Shown here: positions 17,072-25,834 of the stretch, one piece after another
Position numbering within the stretch: position 1 is the stretch's first letter
Layout of the letters: each line of letters opens with the position of its first letter
Assembly (NCBI GenBank): GCA_002359895.1
Contig: DEOB01000002.1
Coordinates: 73,943-137,942 of the forward strand
Direction of reading: 5' to 3'
Length of the DNA stretch: 64,000 nt
DNA from: Stenotrophomonas sp. UBA2629
Lineage (GTDB): Bacteria > Pseudomonadota > Gammaproteobacteria > Xanthomonadales > Xanthomonadaceae
Notes under the pieces: model-generated
The model's database searches: none
The model's input: only the letters and a program-made list of their open reading frames with translations
What the model was told of the DNA's origin: nothing
Program-made: the position numbers and the translations under genes

Positions 17072-17305
17072 ATGGAAGCCACCGTAGCTGAACGCGGGCA
17101 GATCACTCTGCCCAAGGCCGTGCGTGATGCGCTGGGCCTGACCAAGGGCACCCAGCTCAAGGTTGAGCTGGACGGCAGCCGCATCATCCTGCGCAAGAGC
17201 GTGGACGACGCCATTTCCCGCGCGCGCGGCAAGTTCGCGCTGGACGGTTTTGACTCGGCCGAGCACGCCGTGCGTACCGTCCGCGACGAGGCCGGCGAGG
17301 AATGA
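17072..17305 (+). CDS. vapB: AbrB/MazE-family antitoxin
   Basis: This 77-residue protein has a SpoVT-AbrB swapped-hairpin domain (VAERGQITLPKAVRDALGL, then LKVELDGSRIILRK) in the first 45 residues and an acidic C-terminal tail expected to wrap around the toxin. The stop overlaps the toxin start (ATGA). It probably binds the palindrome over its own promoter. Confidence 0.85.
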   Translation: MEATVAERGQITLPKAVRDALGLTKGTQLKVELDGSRIILRKSVDDAISRARGKFALDGFDSAEHAVRTVRDEAGEE

Positions 17306-17700
17306 TCGCGGTCGACTCCCCGGTACTGATTGAACTGCTCAGCGACGGCCCGCGCGCCGACGCGGTGGAAGCCTGCCTGCGGCAGGCGCTGGTCGGTGGC
17401 CGGGTGGTGGTCTGCGGCACCACGCTGGCCGAGGTCTGCGCCTCGCTGCGCGGTGGTGCCGAGGTGCAGGAAGCGCTGGAAGAAATGGGCGTCCATTTCA
17501 ATCCGCTGGAAGCCAAATCCGCGTTGCGTGCCGGCGAGATGCACCGTCGCCACCGCCAACGCAGCGGCGACACCCGCCGCATCGACGATTTCATGGTGGG
17601 TGCCCACGCACTGCTGCAGTGCGATGGCCTGATCACCTGGAACGACACGTTTTATCGCGACTACTTCAAGGGCCTGAAGCTGATCGTGCCGCAAGCCTGA
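17302..17700 (+). CDS. vapC: PIN-domain toxin ribonuclease (VapC family)
   Basis: This 132-residue protein has the PIN-domain acidic residues Asp5 (MIAVDSPVLIELL), Glu44 (TTLAEVC) and the Asp pair in RRIDDFMVGAHAL, followed by the WNDTFYRDYF block near the C-terminus. VapC toxins are RNases that cut tRNA or rRNA and are neutralised by the cognate VapB; the RNA target here is unknown. The gene overlaps vapB by 4 bp and ends 37 bp before acnB, so read-through from vapBC into acnB is possible. Confidence 0.88.
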   Translation: MIAVDSPVLIELLSDGPRADAVEACLRQALVGGRVVVCGTTLAEVCASLRGGAEVQEALEEMGVHFNPLEAKSALRAGEMHRRHRQRSGDTRRIDDFMVGAHALLQCDGLITWNDTFYRDYFKGLKLIVPQA

Positions 17701-17737
17701 GCCCATCCACTATTAACCGTTACACCCGGGAGTTGTC

Positions 17738-20329
17738 ATGTTGGAAGCCTACCGCCACCACGTAGCCGAGCGCGCCGCGCTTGGCATCCCGCCGTTGCCG
17801 CTGACTGCACAGCAGACGGCCGACGTCATCGAGCTGCTGAAGAACCCGCCCGCAGGCGAAGCCGAGTTCCTGCTCGACCTGATCACCAACCGCGTGCCGG
17901 CCGGCGTGGATGACGCCGCCAAGGTCAAGGCTTCGTACCTGGCCGCCATCGCCTTCGGCAGCGAGAAGAACGCGCTGATCACCCGTGCGCGCGCCACCGA
18001 ACTGCTGGGCACCATGCTGGGCGGTTACAACGTCGCGCCGCTGATCCAGCTGCTGGACGACGCCGAAGTCGGCGCCATCGCCGCTGAAGGCCTGAAGCAC
18101 ACCCTGCTGGTGTTTGATGCGTTCCACGACGTGCAGGAAAAGGCCAAGGCCGGCAACGCCAATGCACAGGGCGTGCTGCAGAGCTGGGCCGATGCCGAGT
18201 GGTTCACCAGCAAGCCGGAAGTGCCGCAGTCGCTGACCATCACCGTGTTCAAGGTGCCGGGCGAAACCAACACCGACGACCTGTCGCCGGCACCGGATGC
18301 CACCACGCGCCCGGACATCCCGATGCACGCGCTGGCGATGCTGAAGAACAAGCGTCCCGACGCGCCGTTCGTGCCGGAAGAAGACGGCAAGCGCGGCCCG
18401 ATCCAGGAAATCCTGTCGCTGAAGGACAAGGGCCACCTGGTTGCCTACGTGGGCGACGTGGTCGGCACCGGCTCCAGCCGCAAGTCCGCCACCAACTCGG
18501 TGCTGTGGTTCACCGGTGAAGACATCCCCTTCATCCCGAACAAGCGCTTCGGCGGCGTGTGCCTGGGTTCCAAGATCGCCCCGATCTTCTACAACACCAT
18601 GGAAGACGCCGGCGCACTGCCGATCGAGCTGGACGTGTCCAAGATGGAGCACGGCGATGTCGTCGAGCTGCGTCCGTACGATGGCAAGGCGCTGAAGAAC
18701 GGCGAAGTGATTGCCGAGTTCCAGGTCAAGAGCGAAGTGCTGTTTGACGAAGTGCGCGCCGGTGGCCGCATTCCACTGATCATCGGCCGCGGCCTCACCG
18801 CCAAGGCGCGCGAAGCGCTGGGCCTGCCGGTGACCGATCTGTTCCGCCTGCCGGTGCAGCCGGCTGACACCGGCAAGGGTTACTCGCTGGCACAGAAGAT
18901 GGTCGGCCGCGCCTGCGGTCTGCCGGAAGGCCAGGGCATGCGCCCGGGCACCTATTGCGAACCGAAGATGACCTCCGTGGGCTCGCAGGACACCACCGGC
19001 CCGATGACCCGTGACGAGCTGAAGGATCTGGCTTGCCTGGGCTTCTCGGCCGACCTGGTGATGCAGTCGTTCTGCCACACCGCCGCCTACCCGAAGCCGG
19101 TGGACGTGAAAACCCACCACACCCTGCCGGAGTTCATCTCTACTCGTGGCGGCGTCTCGCTGCGTCCGGGCGACGGCGTGATCCACAGCTGGCTCAACCG
19201 CATGCTGCTGCCGGACACCGTCGGTACCGGTGGTGACTCGCACACCCGCTTCCCGGTGGGCATTTCGTTCCCGGCCGGTTCGGGCCTGGTCGCCTTCGCC
19301 GCTGCCACCGGTGTGATGCCGCTGGATATGCCGGAGTCGGTGCTGGTGCGCTTCAAGGGCAAGATGCAGCCGGGCGTGACCCTGCGTGACCTGGTCAACG
19401 CCATTCCGCTGTACGCGATCAAGTCGGGCGATCTGACCGTAGCCAAGGCTGGCAAGAAGAACATCTTCTCCGGCCGCATTCTTGAAATCGAAGGTCTGCC
19501 GGACCTGAAGGTCGAGCAGGCGTTCGAGCTGTCCGATGCCTCGGCCGAGCGTTCGGCTGCCGGTTGCTCGGTGCACCTGAACAAAGAGCCGATCATCGAG
19601 TACCTCACCAGCAACATCACCCTGCTGAAGTGGATGATTGCTGAAGGGTATGCCGACGCCCGTTCGCTGGCACGCCGCATCGAGAAGATGGAAGCGTGGC
19701 TGGCTGACCCGCAGCTGCTGGAAGCCGATGCCGACGCCGAGTACGCCGCCGTCATCGAGATCGACCTGGCCGACATCCACGAGCCGATCGTGGCCTGCCC
19801 GAACGACCCGGACGACGTGAAGACGCTGTCTGAAGTTGCCGGTGCCAAGATCGACGAGGTGTTCATCGGTTCGTGCATGACCAACATCGGTCACTTCCGC
19901 GCCGCTGCAAAGCTGCTGGAAGGCAAGCGCGACATCCCGACGCGCCTGTGGGTGGCCCCGCCGACCAAGATGGATGCCTCCGAGCTGACCAAGGAAGGCG
20001 TCTACGGCACCTTCGGCAGCGCCGGCGCACGCATGGAAATGCCGGGCTGCTCGCTGTGCATGGGCAACCAGGCGCAGATCCGCGAAGGCTCCACCGCGAT
20101 GTCGACCTCGACCCGCAACTTCCCGAACCGCTTGGGTCGCAACACCAACGTGTACCTGGGTTCGGCCGAGCTGGCCGCCATCTGTTCGCGTCTGGGCCGC
20201 ATCCCGACCAAGGAAGAGTACATGGCCGATATCGGTGTGCTGGATGCCAGCGGCAGCGAGATCTACCGCTACATGAACTTCGACCAGATTGCCGACTACA
20301 AGGACGTGGCCGATACGGTCAACGCCTGA
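17738..20329 (+). CDS. acnB: Aconitate hydratase B / 2-methylisocitrate dehydratase
   Basis: This 863-residue protein is the main TCA-cycle aconitase of gammaproteobacteria and can also act in the methylcitrate route. AcnB architecture is seen: an N-terminal HEAT-like domain (MLEAYRHHVAERAALG), a swivel domain (GTGSSRKSATNSV), then the catalytic part with the cluster cysteines in GSCMTNIGHFRAA and CSLCMGNQAQI. The length matches E. coli AcnB (865 aa). A GGAG-like ribosome site (CGGGAG) precedes ATG 17738. Confidence 0.97.
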   Translation: MLEAYRHHVAERAALGIPPLPLTAQQTADVIELLKNPPAGEAEFLLDLITNRVPAGVDDAAKVKASYLAAIAFGSEKNALITRARATELLGTMLGGYNVAPLIQLLDDAEVGAIAAEGLKHTLLVFDAFHDVQEKAKAGNANAQGVLQSWADAEWFTSKPEVPQSLTITVFKVPGETNTDDLSPAPDATTRPDIPMHALAMLKNKRPDAPFVPEEDGKRGPIQEILSLKDKGHLVAYVGDVVGTGSSRKSATNSVLWFTGEDIPFIPNKRFGGVCLGSKIAPIFYNTMEDAGALPIELDVSKMEHGDVVELRPYDGKALKNGEVIAEFQVKSEVLFDEVRAGGRIPLIIGRGLTAKAREALGLPVTDLFRLPVQPADTGKGYSLAQKMVGRACGLPEGQGMRPGTYCEPKMTSVGSQDTTGPMTRDELKDLACLGFSADLVMQSFCHTAAYPKPVDVKTHHTLPEFISTRGGVSLRPGDGVIHSWLNRMLLPDTVGTGGDSHTRFPVGISFPAGSGLVAFAAATGVMPLDMPESVLVRFKGKMQPGVTLRDLVNAIPLYAIKSGDLTVAKAGKKNIFSGRILEIEGLPDLKVEQAFELSDASAERSAAGCSVHLNKEPIIEYLTSNITLLKWMIAEGYADARSLARRIEKMEAWLADPQLLEADADAEYAAVIEIDLADIHEPIVACPNDPDDVKTLSEVAGAKIDEVFIGSCMTNIGHFRAAAKLLEGKRDIPTRLWVAPPTKMDASELTKEGVYGTFGSAGARMEMPGCSLCMGNQAQIREGSTAMSTSTRNFPNRLGRNTNVYLGSAELAAICSRLGRIPTKEEYMADIGVLDASGSEIYRYMNFDQIADYKDVADTVNA

Positions 20330-20355
20330 GTCTGATCGGCGGTAAGTGTTGAACG

Positions 20356-20386
20356 AAAAACCCCCAGAGAATCTGGGGGTTTTTTT
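20356..20386 (+). terminator. Rho-independent terminator after acnB
   Basis: A strong stem, AAAAACCCCCAGA / TCTGGGGGTTTTT, has a 3-nt loop and a T-run, 26 bp after the acnB stop. Confidence 0.9.
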
Positions 20387-20647
20387 GTCGCGGATTGGCT
20401 ACTTACACGCGTGGGAGCGAGATGCTAAATTCTCAGCTCGGTGTAAGAAGGTATCGTTGAACCAGTTTGCCCCTTCCATTTCGCCTGCTTACGGAGTCGC
20501 GGTTCAACGCTCACGGCTCCTGAGGACGGGCTTTAACAGATATTCCAGAATGTGCTTTTACCCGCCGCGGATGCCAGTCGATACAATCATGCTTGGAATA
20601 GTCGGTGTCTATGTTTGAATACTAGCGTCCCGGAGTTGCCTTAGATC
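20387..20647. other. Intergenic region, nothing recognised
   Basis: These 261 bp lie between the convergent acnB and cheB. Short open frames exist on both strands, but none has a ribosome site or family resemblance. Confidence 0.5.
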
Positions 20648-21703
20648 TCAACTGTGCGCTAGGACAAGCAACCTCTCGGTGATTTTTTCAAGTGGAAGAA
20701 CATCATCTACAGCGCCTAGTCGTACTGCGCTGCCAGGCATACCCCACACGACGCTGCTGGCTTCGTCCTGCGCCAACGTGGTGGCGCCGGCCTGCTTCAT
20801 TTCCAATAGGCCGCGCGCGCCGTCTTCACCCATGCCGGTGAGGATCACGCCAATGGCATTGGCACCAGCACTCTGCGCGACAGAGCGGAACAGCACATCG
20901 ACCGCAGGTTTGTGCAGGTTTACCGGTGCGGTGTCGTCCACACGGCAACGCCAGCGGGCACCGTCGCGGATGATGCGCAGGTGGCGGCCGCCTGCCGGTA
21001 GATAGGCGTGGCCGGGCAGGATCGCCTCGCCGTCGGTGGCTTCGCGCACCGACATGGCCGAATGCTTGTCCAAGCGTTCGGCAAACGCGGTGCTGAAGCT
21101 AGCGGGAAGGTGCTGGGTCAGCACCACGGCGGGGGCATCGGCGGGCATGGATTCCAATACGACGCGGATAGCCTCGGTGCCGCCGGCAGATGCGCCGATG
21201 GCAATCAGGCGGTCGGTGGTGCGGAAGCCGATGGCGGCGCTCCGGGCGATCGGCATCGCGGGACGGCGTTGCAGCGAAGCCGATGCCGAAACACGCGAGC
21301 GTGCCGCCATCTTGACCTTGGCACGGATTTCTTCGGCGTAGGCCTCCAAGCCGCGCGCAACATCCAGCTTGGGCTTGGCGACAAAATCCACCGCGCCCAG
21401 CGCCAACGCCTGCAACGTAGTGTCTGCACCGCGCTCGGTAAGCGAGGACACCATCACCACGGGCAGCGGATGCAGACGCATCAGGTTTTCAAGAAAGGCC
21501 AACCCATCCATGCGCGGCATTTCAACGTCCAGCGTGAGAACGTCTGGCTTGAGTCGTTTTATTTTTTCGCGCGCAAGCAAGGGGTCGGCTGCGGTGCCGA
21601 CCACTTCAATGCCGGGGTCGGCCGCAAGCAGTTCTGAAAGCACTTGGCGAACCAACGCCGAATCGTCGATCACCAACACTCGACAGGGCGGTTGCAGCGT
21701 CAT
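20648..21703 (-). CDS. cheB: Chemotaxis response regulator protein-glutamate methylesterase
   Basis: This 351-residue protein removes methyl groups from chemoreceptors during adaptation and also deamidates them. The receiver domain (about 1-125) has VLVIDDSALVRQ and the phosphoacceptor Asp59 in LTLDVEMPRMDG. The catalytic domain has the Ser of GASAGGTEA, the His of TQHLPASF and the Asp of TGMGEDGARG. The start codon overlaps the cheD stop (ATGA). It is the last gene of the cheW-to-cheB block; cheA and cheY are not in this window. Confidence 0.96.
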   Translation of the reverse strand: MTLQPPCRVLVIDDSALVRQVLSELLAADPGIEVVGTAADPLLAREKIKRLKPDVLTLDVEMPRMDGLAFLENLMRLHPLPVVMVSSLTERGADTTLQALALGAVDFVAKPKLDVARGLEAYAEEIRAKVKMAARSRVSASASLQRRPAMPIARSAAIGFRTTDRLIAIGASAGGTEAIRVVLESMPADAPAVVLTQHLPASFSTAFAERLDKHSAMSVREATDGEAILPGHAYLPAGGRHLRIIRDGARWRCRVDDTAPVNLHKPAVDVLFRSVAQSAGANAIGVILTGMGEDGARGLLEMKQAGATTLAQDEASSVVWGMPGSAVRLGAVDDVLPLEKITERLLVLAHS

Positions 21704-22299
21704 TCAAACAACTCCACACCGCCACTGACCGGCGTGCGTGACAGTTTTGCGCGCACGGCCGATTCGGCGGCTGCCACTTCAGCATCGTGTGCATGCGGCA
21801 GGCGCTGCACCACCACACGGCCGGTGATGGGGAAGAACCACACCTTGCGCGGATGGATGCCGCACAGATCCTCAGCCATTACCGGAATGTGCTCGGCCTG
21901 CAGATAGTGGCGCACGAACTCTGCATTGCGTGTGCCCACGGGATTGCTGGTGAAGCCCTTGAGTACATTGGCGCCGCCAAATACCTTGGCTTCTAGGCGC
22001 TTGCGGTGGGCGCCACGCTTGAGCAGATCGTTGATGAGCAGTTCCATGGCATAGCTGCCGTAACGCGCGGGTGCGCCGTCACCGACGTTGCCTTCGGGCA
22101 GCAGAAAGTGATTCATGCCGCCAATGCCGAGAATAGGGTCGCGGATGCACGCGGCCACACATGAGCCCAGCGTGGTGGTCAACGCGGTGTCATCGTCGAC
22201 CACCAGGTACTGCGTTGGCAGCAGCTTGGCGGCGATCGTCTGGAAGCGACTATCGTGATAACGCATCACGTCATCGGGATACTTCTGCGTGGGTTTCAT
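21700..22299 (-). CDS. cheD: Chemoreceptor glutamine deamidase
   Basis: This 199-residue protein deamidates glutamines in chemoreceptors. The catalytic Cys is in LGSCVAACIRDP and the His in GGMNHFLLPEG, as in the papain-like CheD family; SNPVGTRNAEFVRHYL is the conserved C-terminal block. ATG 22299 overlaps the cheR stop (ATGA). Upstream in-frame codons lie inside cheR and are not used. Confidence 0.95.
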   Translation of the reverse strand: MKPTQKYPDDVMRYHDSRFQTIAAKLLPTQYLVVDDDTALTTTLGSCVAACIRDPILGIGGMNHFLLPEGNVGDGAPARYGSYAMELLINDLLKRGAHRKRLEAKVFGGANVLKGFTSNPVGTRNAEFVRHYLQAEHIPVMAEDLCGIHPRKVWFFPITGRVVVQRLPHAHDAEVAAAESAVRAKLSRTPVSGGVELFE

Positions 22300-23141
22300 G
22301 CGCCGCTCCGTGCGGTGCGCCGGTACAGCGTGCGGCCGCACGGCTGGATGAGGTCGGCGGCGTGCAGATAGTTCTCCGAGTGACCGGTATACAGCAGGCC
22401 CTCGTCACCCATGTGCTCCACCAGGCGCGACAGGATGGCGCGCTGGGTGGGCTTGTCGAAGTAGATCATCACGTTGCGGCAGAACAGCGCATCGAACGGA
22501 CCACCCACGTCGTAGCGGTTGGCCAGCAGGTTGAGTGGGCGGAACTCGATCAACGAGCGCAGCGCTGGCACGACCCGGCACTTGCCCTCGTTGGGGCCGC
22601 TGCCGCGTTGGAAGTAGCGACGCTTCAGTTCATCGTCCAGCCCGTTGATGCGCTCCATCGCATAAACGCCCTGACTGGCGGTGGCCAACACCTGCGTATC
22701 CACGTCAGTGGCGAGGATGCGGACCGGCGGCGTCATCGTGCCGAAGGTTTCGCAGGCGGTGATGGCGAGCGAGTAGGGCTCCTCGCCGGTGGAAGCGGCA
22801 CACGACCACAATTTCAACGGGGCTTTGGGCGCGCGTCGCAGCAGCTCCTCATGCAGCTTGTCGAAGTGGTGGGGCTCACGGAAGAACGAGGTGAGATTGG
22901 TGGTCAATGCATTGGTGAATGCCTGCCATTCCTCGCCCCCGTGCTGCTCCAGCTGATCTAGATAGTCCTTGAACGAGCGCAGTCCAAGCGTACGCAGTCG
23001 GCGTGAAAGGCGGCCGTACACCATGTCGCGCTTGGCCGGCACCAGGGCGATGCCAGCACGCGCATGGATCAGCTCGCACACGCGGCGGAAGTCGCGGTCA
23101 TTGAACTCAAAGTCGCGCTCGCCGGAGCTGAGGTTGGACAT
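22296..23141 (-). CDS. cheR: Chemotaxis protein-glutamate O-methyltransferase
   Basis: This 281-residue enzyme uses SAM to methylate chemoreceptor glutamates. It has an N-terminal helical domain (FRRVCELIHARAGIAL) and the methyltransferase fold with WSCAASTGEEPYSLA (SAM loop), ILATDVDTQVL and CRNVMIYFDKPTQ. ATG 23141 has GGAG 9 bases upstream and lies 14 bp after the stop of the receptor gene. Its usual tether is a C-terminal xWxxF pentapeptide on receptors, which is present on the receptor at 25835 but not on the adjacent one. Confidence 0.95.
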   Translation of the reverse strand: MSNLSSGERDFEFNDRDFRRVCELIHARAGIALVPAKRDMVYGRLSRRLRTLGLRSFKDYLDQLEQHGGEEWQAFTNALTTNLTSFFREPHHFDKLHEELLRRAPKAPLKLWSCAASTGEEPYSLAITACETFGTMTPPVRILATDVDTQVLATASQGVYAMERINGLDDELKRRYFQRGSGPNEGKCRVVPALRSLIEFRPLNLLANRYDVGGPFDALFCRNVMIYFDKPTQRAILSRLVEHMGDEGLLYTGHSENYLHAADLIQPCGRTLYRRTARSGA

Positions 23142-23155
23142 GGTATGGGCTCCGC

Positions 23156-25303
23156 TCAACTGGCCAATGCCAGCGGAGCAGTGCCGGTTGTCTGCTCCAG
23201 GCGGAACACGGCGACGGCCTGCTCGAGCTGGTTGGCCTGCTCCTCCAGCGAGCGGGCAGCAGCAGTGGCTTCTTCCACCAGGGCCGCGTTTTGCTGTGTG
23301 GTTTCGTCCATCTGCATGACGGTCTGGTTGACCTGCTCGATGCCGGCGCTCTGTTCCTGCGAGGCGGCGGAGATCTCGGCCATGATGTCGGTAACCTGCT
23401 GCACCGAGGCCACAATCTCACCCATGGTGGTGCCGGCCTGCTGCACCAGCTGCGAGCCTTCGGCCACCTTACTGACCGAGTCTTCGATCAGCCCCTTGAT
23501 CTCCTTGGCCGCGCCGGCCGAACGCTGGGCCAACGTACGCACTTCGGAGGCCACCACGGCAAAGCCACGACCCTGCTCCCCGGCACGTGCAGCTTCAACA
23601 GCAGCATTCAACGCCAGAATGTTTGTTTGGAATGCAATGCCGTCAATTACTGAGATGATGTCGGCAATGCGTCGTGAGGCATGCTCGATCTGGCTCATGG
23701 TGGTGACGACTTCTTCCACGACTGTGCCGCCGCGCGAAGCCACGCCCGCTGCGCCAATGGCCAGTTGATTGGCCTGTCGCGCCGAATCTGCGTTCTGGCG
23801 CACCGTGGAGGTGAGTTCCTCCATCGACGCGGCGGTCTCTTCCAGATTGGCGGCCTGCATTTCGGTGCGGCGAGACAGATCGGTGTTGCCGGTGGCGATT
23901 TCGCCCGCCGAGAGCGTGATGCTGTCTGCCGACTGTTGGATGTGCGAAACAATTCCCGACAGCTGCTTGATGGTGCGGTTGGCGTCATCGCGCATCCGGG
24001 CGAACACACCCTGGAAGTCACCGCGCATGGTGACGGTGAGGTCACCGTTGGCTAACGCACGCAACAGGCTGGAGATCTGCCCGAGGTTGTCGTCGCTGGT
24101 GCGCATCATCGAGTTCAGTGCCCGCACCATGGCCAGGAAGTCATGCTCGAAGCGGCTCTCATCGCCGCGCTGGCTGAAATCGCCTGCGGCCGCGGCCACG
24201 CCCAAGCGGGTGATTTCACCGTTGATTGCGGCCAGGTTCTGCTTGATGGCAGCCATGGTTTCGGTGATGACACGCTTCTCACCGGGCAACAGCGGCATGT
24301 CCGGCGTCAGGTCGCCCACCGCATAGCGCTGCGCAATGGCGATGACCTGCATCTTCACGTCGATATGGTTGGCGACCAGAATGTTGGTCTCGGCAACCAT
24401 CACTCCGTAGTCGCCGGGGAAAGCGGCCGGGTCGATGCGGTAGCTGATGATGCCGGCATCATGCTGGCGGGCCATTTCGCTCTGCGCGCCGATAACCGCC
24501 CGCAGCTGCTCCTGCATGCGTTGCATGCTGAGCAGCAACTGCCCGGTTTCGTCAGCGCTGGGGGCATCGATGCTGTTGTTCATGCGGCCCTGCGCGATGG
24601 CGTTTGCCACGGCGGTGGCATTACGCAACGGCAGCACGATACGGTTGCCGATGATCCAGCTCAATGCGACCACCAGCAGTACGAGTATGCCGCCGGAGAC
24701 GGCCATGATCGCCGTGAATTTCAGCGCCTGAGCCTGCACGTCGTCCATGTAGACGCCGCTGGAGACTACCCAGTTCCAGGGTTTGAACAGGCCGGCATAG
24801 GCGAGCTTTGCGACCGGCGCTTCACTGCCAGGCTTTTCCCAGCTGTAGGCAACATAGCCACCACCGTTACGTGCGACCTGTACCTGTTCGTAGTAAACGC
24901 GCACGCCGTCTTCGGCCTTGTAGTCCTTCAGGTCTCTGCCCACCAGATCATCGCGAAACGGATGCATCAGCAGTGCGTAGTCGATGTTGTTGATGGTGAA
25001 GTAGTTGATGTCACCGTCCGAGCGCATGGTTTTCACCGCCGCCAATGCCTGGACCTGCGCATCGTGCAGGCTCATCTCGCCCGCTTCAGCACGCTGTGCG
25101 TAGTGGCCCAATACGCCGTAGGTAAGCTCTACCTGCGTGCGCAGCGCTTGCTTGCGTGTTTCATGCAGATCCACGTACTGCATACGTGCAGCAATTACAG
25201 ACAGCAGGATCACGCCGAGCACGATCAGCACCGTCAGCAGATTCAACTTGCGACGTACGGAGATATTGGAAATGTAGTTCGACCAAATGCGATAGATGTT
25301 CAT
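23156..25303 (-). CDS. Methyl-accepting chemotaxis protein with Cache sensor
   Basis: This 715-residue receptor has a membrane segment at about 21-41, a periplasmic single-Cache domain (about 45-190, with NYFTINNIDYALLMHPF and WNWVVSSGVYMDD), a second membrane segment at about 197-219, HAMP units, and a long cytoplasmic signalling domain with the tip VIDGIAFQTNILALNAAVEA. The ligand is unknown; Cache_2 receptors of this type often sense organic acids. The C-terminus ends PLALAS, without a CheR-binding pentapeptide. A sigma-28-like promoter lies 54 bp upstream. The signalling region is nearly identical to that of the second receptor, indicating duplication. Confidence 0.93.
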   Translation of the reverse strand: MNIYRIWSNYISNISVRRKLNLLTVLIVLGVILLSVIAARMQYVDLHETRKQALRTQVELTYGVLGHYAQRAEAGEMSLHDAQVQALAAVKTMRSDGDINYFTINNIDYALLMHPFRDDLVGRDLKDYKAEDGVRVYYEQVQVARNGGGYVAYSWEKPGSEAPVAKLAYAGLFKPWNWVVSSGVYMDDVQAQALKFTAIMAVSGGILVLLVVALSWIIGNRIVLPLRNATAVANAIAQGRMNNSIDAPSADETGQLLLSMQRMQEQLRAVIGAQSEMARQHDAGIISYRIDPAAFPGDYGVMVAETNILVANHIDVKMQVIAIAQRYAVGDLTPDMPLLPGEKRVITETMAAIKQNLAAINGEITRLGVAAAAGDFSQRGDESRFEHDFLAMVRALNSMMRTSDDNLGQISSLLRALANGDLTVTMRGDFQGVFARMRDDANRTIKQLSGIVSHIQQSADSITLSAGEIATGNTDLSRRTEMQAANLEETAASMEELTSTVRQNADSARQANQLAIGAAGVASRGGTVVEEVVTTMSQIEHASRRIADIISVIDGIAFQTNILALNAAVEAARAGEQGRGFAVVASEVRTLAQRSAGAAKEIKGLIEDSVSKVAEGSQLVQQAGTTMGEIVASVQQVTDIMAEISAASQEQSAGIEQVNQTVMQMDETTQQNAALVEEATAAARSLEEQANQLEQAVAVFRLEQTTGTAPLALAS

Positions 25304-25356
25304 CGGGGGAGGCGAGCTTTGGCGCCGCGCTGGCGCTGAACGAGGGGGTTACGTCT

Positions 25357-25383
25357 ATAGCGGCCGTGATCGGGCCAAGTTGA
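25357..25383 (-). promoter_or_regulatory. Sigma-28-like promoter before the Cache receptor
   Basis: The minus strand reads TCAA-N15-GCCGCTAT, against the FliA consensus TAAA-N15-GCCGATAA (9 of 12 positions). Confidence 0.5.
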
Positions 25384-25749
25384 GCCCGCATGAAGCACCG
25401 TTCCTCACCGACTGGATTTGCAGGGGAGGTGAGAGGGCCCACTTCTCAGCCCACCTCTCAACCCCTCTCCTGCAAGGGGCGAGGGGCTCAAGTGGCGCAG
25501 GGGGCGTTGCTAGGGGCTCAGGACGACGCTTGTTTTCCGGGGGGCGCGATTGCAGGTTCTGCCCCTCTCCCTTGCGGAGTGAGAGAGGCAGCCTGCGAAC
25601 CATCGGTTCGCTCCCTCTCGGACGCCCATGCGACGGCGCAACGGAGAAAGGCTTCTGAACTGCAGCTGCAAACACTGTTTCATCTCGCAAGGTACTAAGC
25701 CCCTCTCCCTTGCGGGAGAGGGGTTGGGGAGAGGGGCCTTCGATCAGGT
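25384..25749. repeat. Intergenic region with degenerate CT-rich hairpin repeats
   Basis: No gene is seen in these 366 bp. Three units resembling CCCCTCTCCC-TTGC-GGGAGAGGGG occur: a partial one at 25461-25487, another at 25561-25587, and a perfect 10-bp hairpin at 25700-25723 followed by a further half unit to 25737. This is a dispersed intergenic repeat type of xanthomonad genomes (family knowledge). Confidence 0.65.
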
Positions 25750-25790
25750 AAAAAAAACGCCGCAATTCCCCTTGGAATCACGGCGCTTTT
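25750..25790 (-). terminator. Terminator after the PAS receptor gene
   Basis: On the minus strand the stem GCGCCGTGATTCC / GGAATTGCGGCG is followed by eight T, 45 bp past the stop at 25835. It separates the two receptor genes. Confidence 0.88.
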
Positions 25791-25834
25791 CTCAAGCAGG
25801 CAGCATTACTGCGTTGCCGCAGTTCCGGAGTGGA

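Noticed and set aside
17720..19894. Minus-strand frame of 724 codons opposite acnB
   Set aside because: The strand is antisense to acnB; the length comes from high GC content.
20346..20618. Frame of 90 codons after acnB
   Set aside because: It reads through the acnB terminator hairpin and starts from a weak codon without a ribosome site.
25461..25737. CRISPR-like array from the CT-rich repeats
   Set aside because: The units differ in length and spacing, are palindromic throughout and lack uniform spacers and cas genes.
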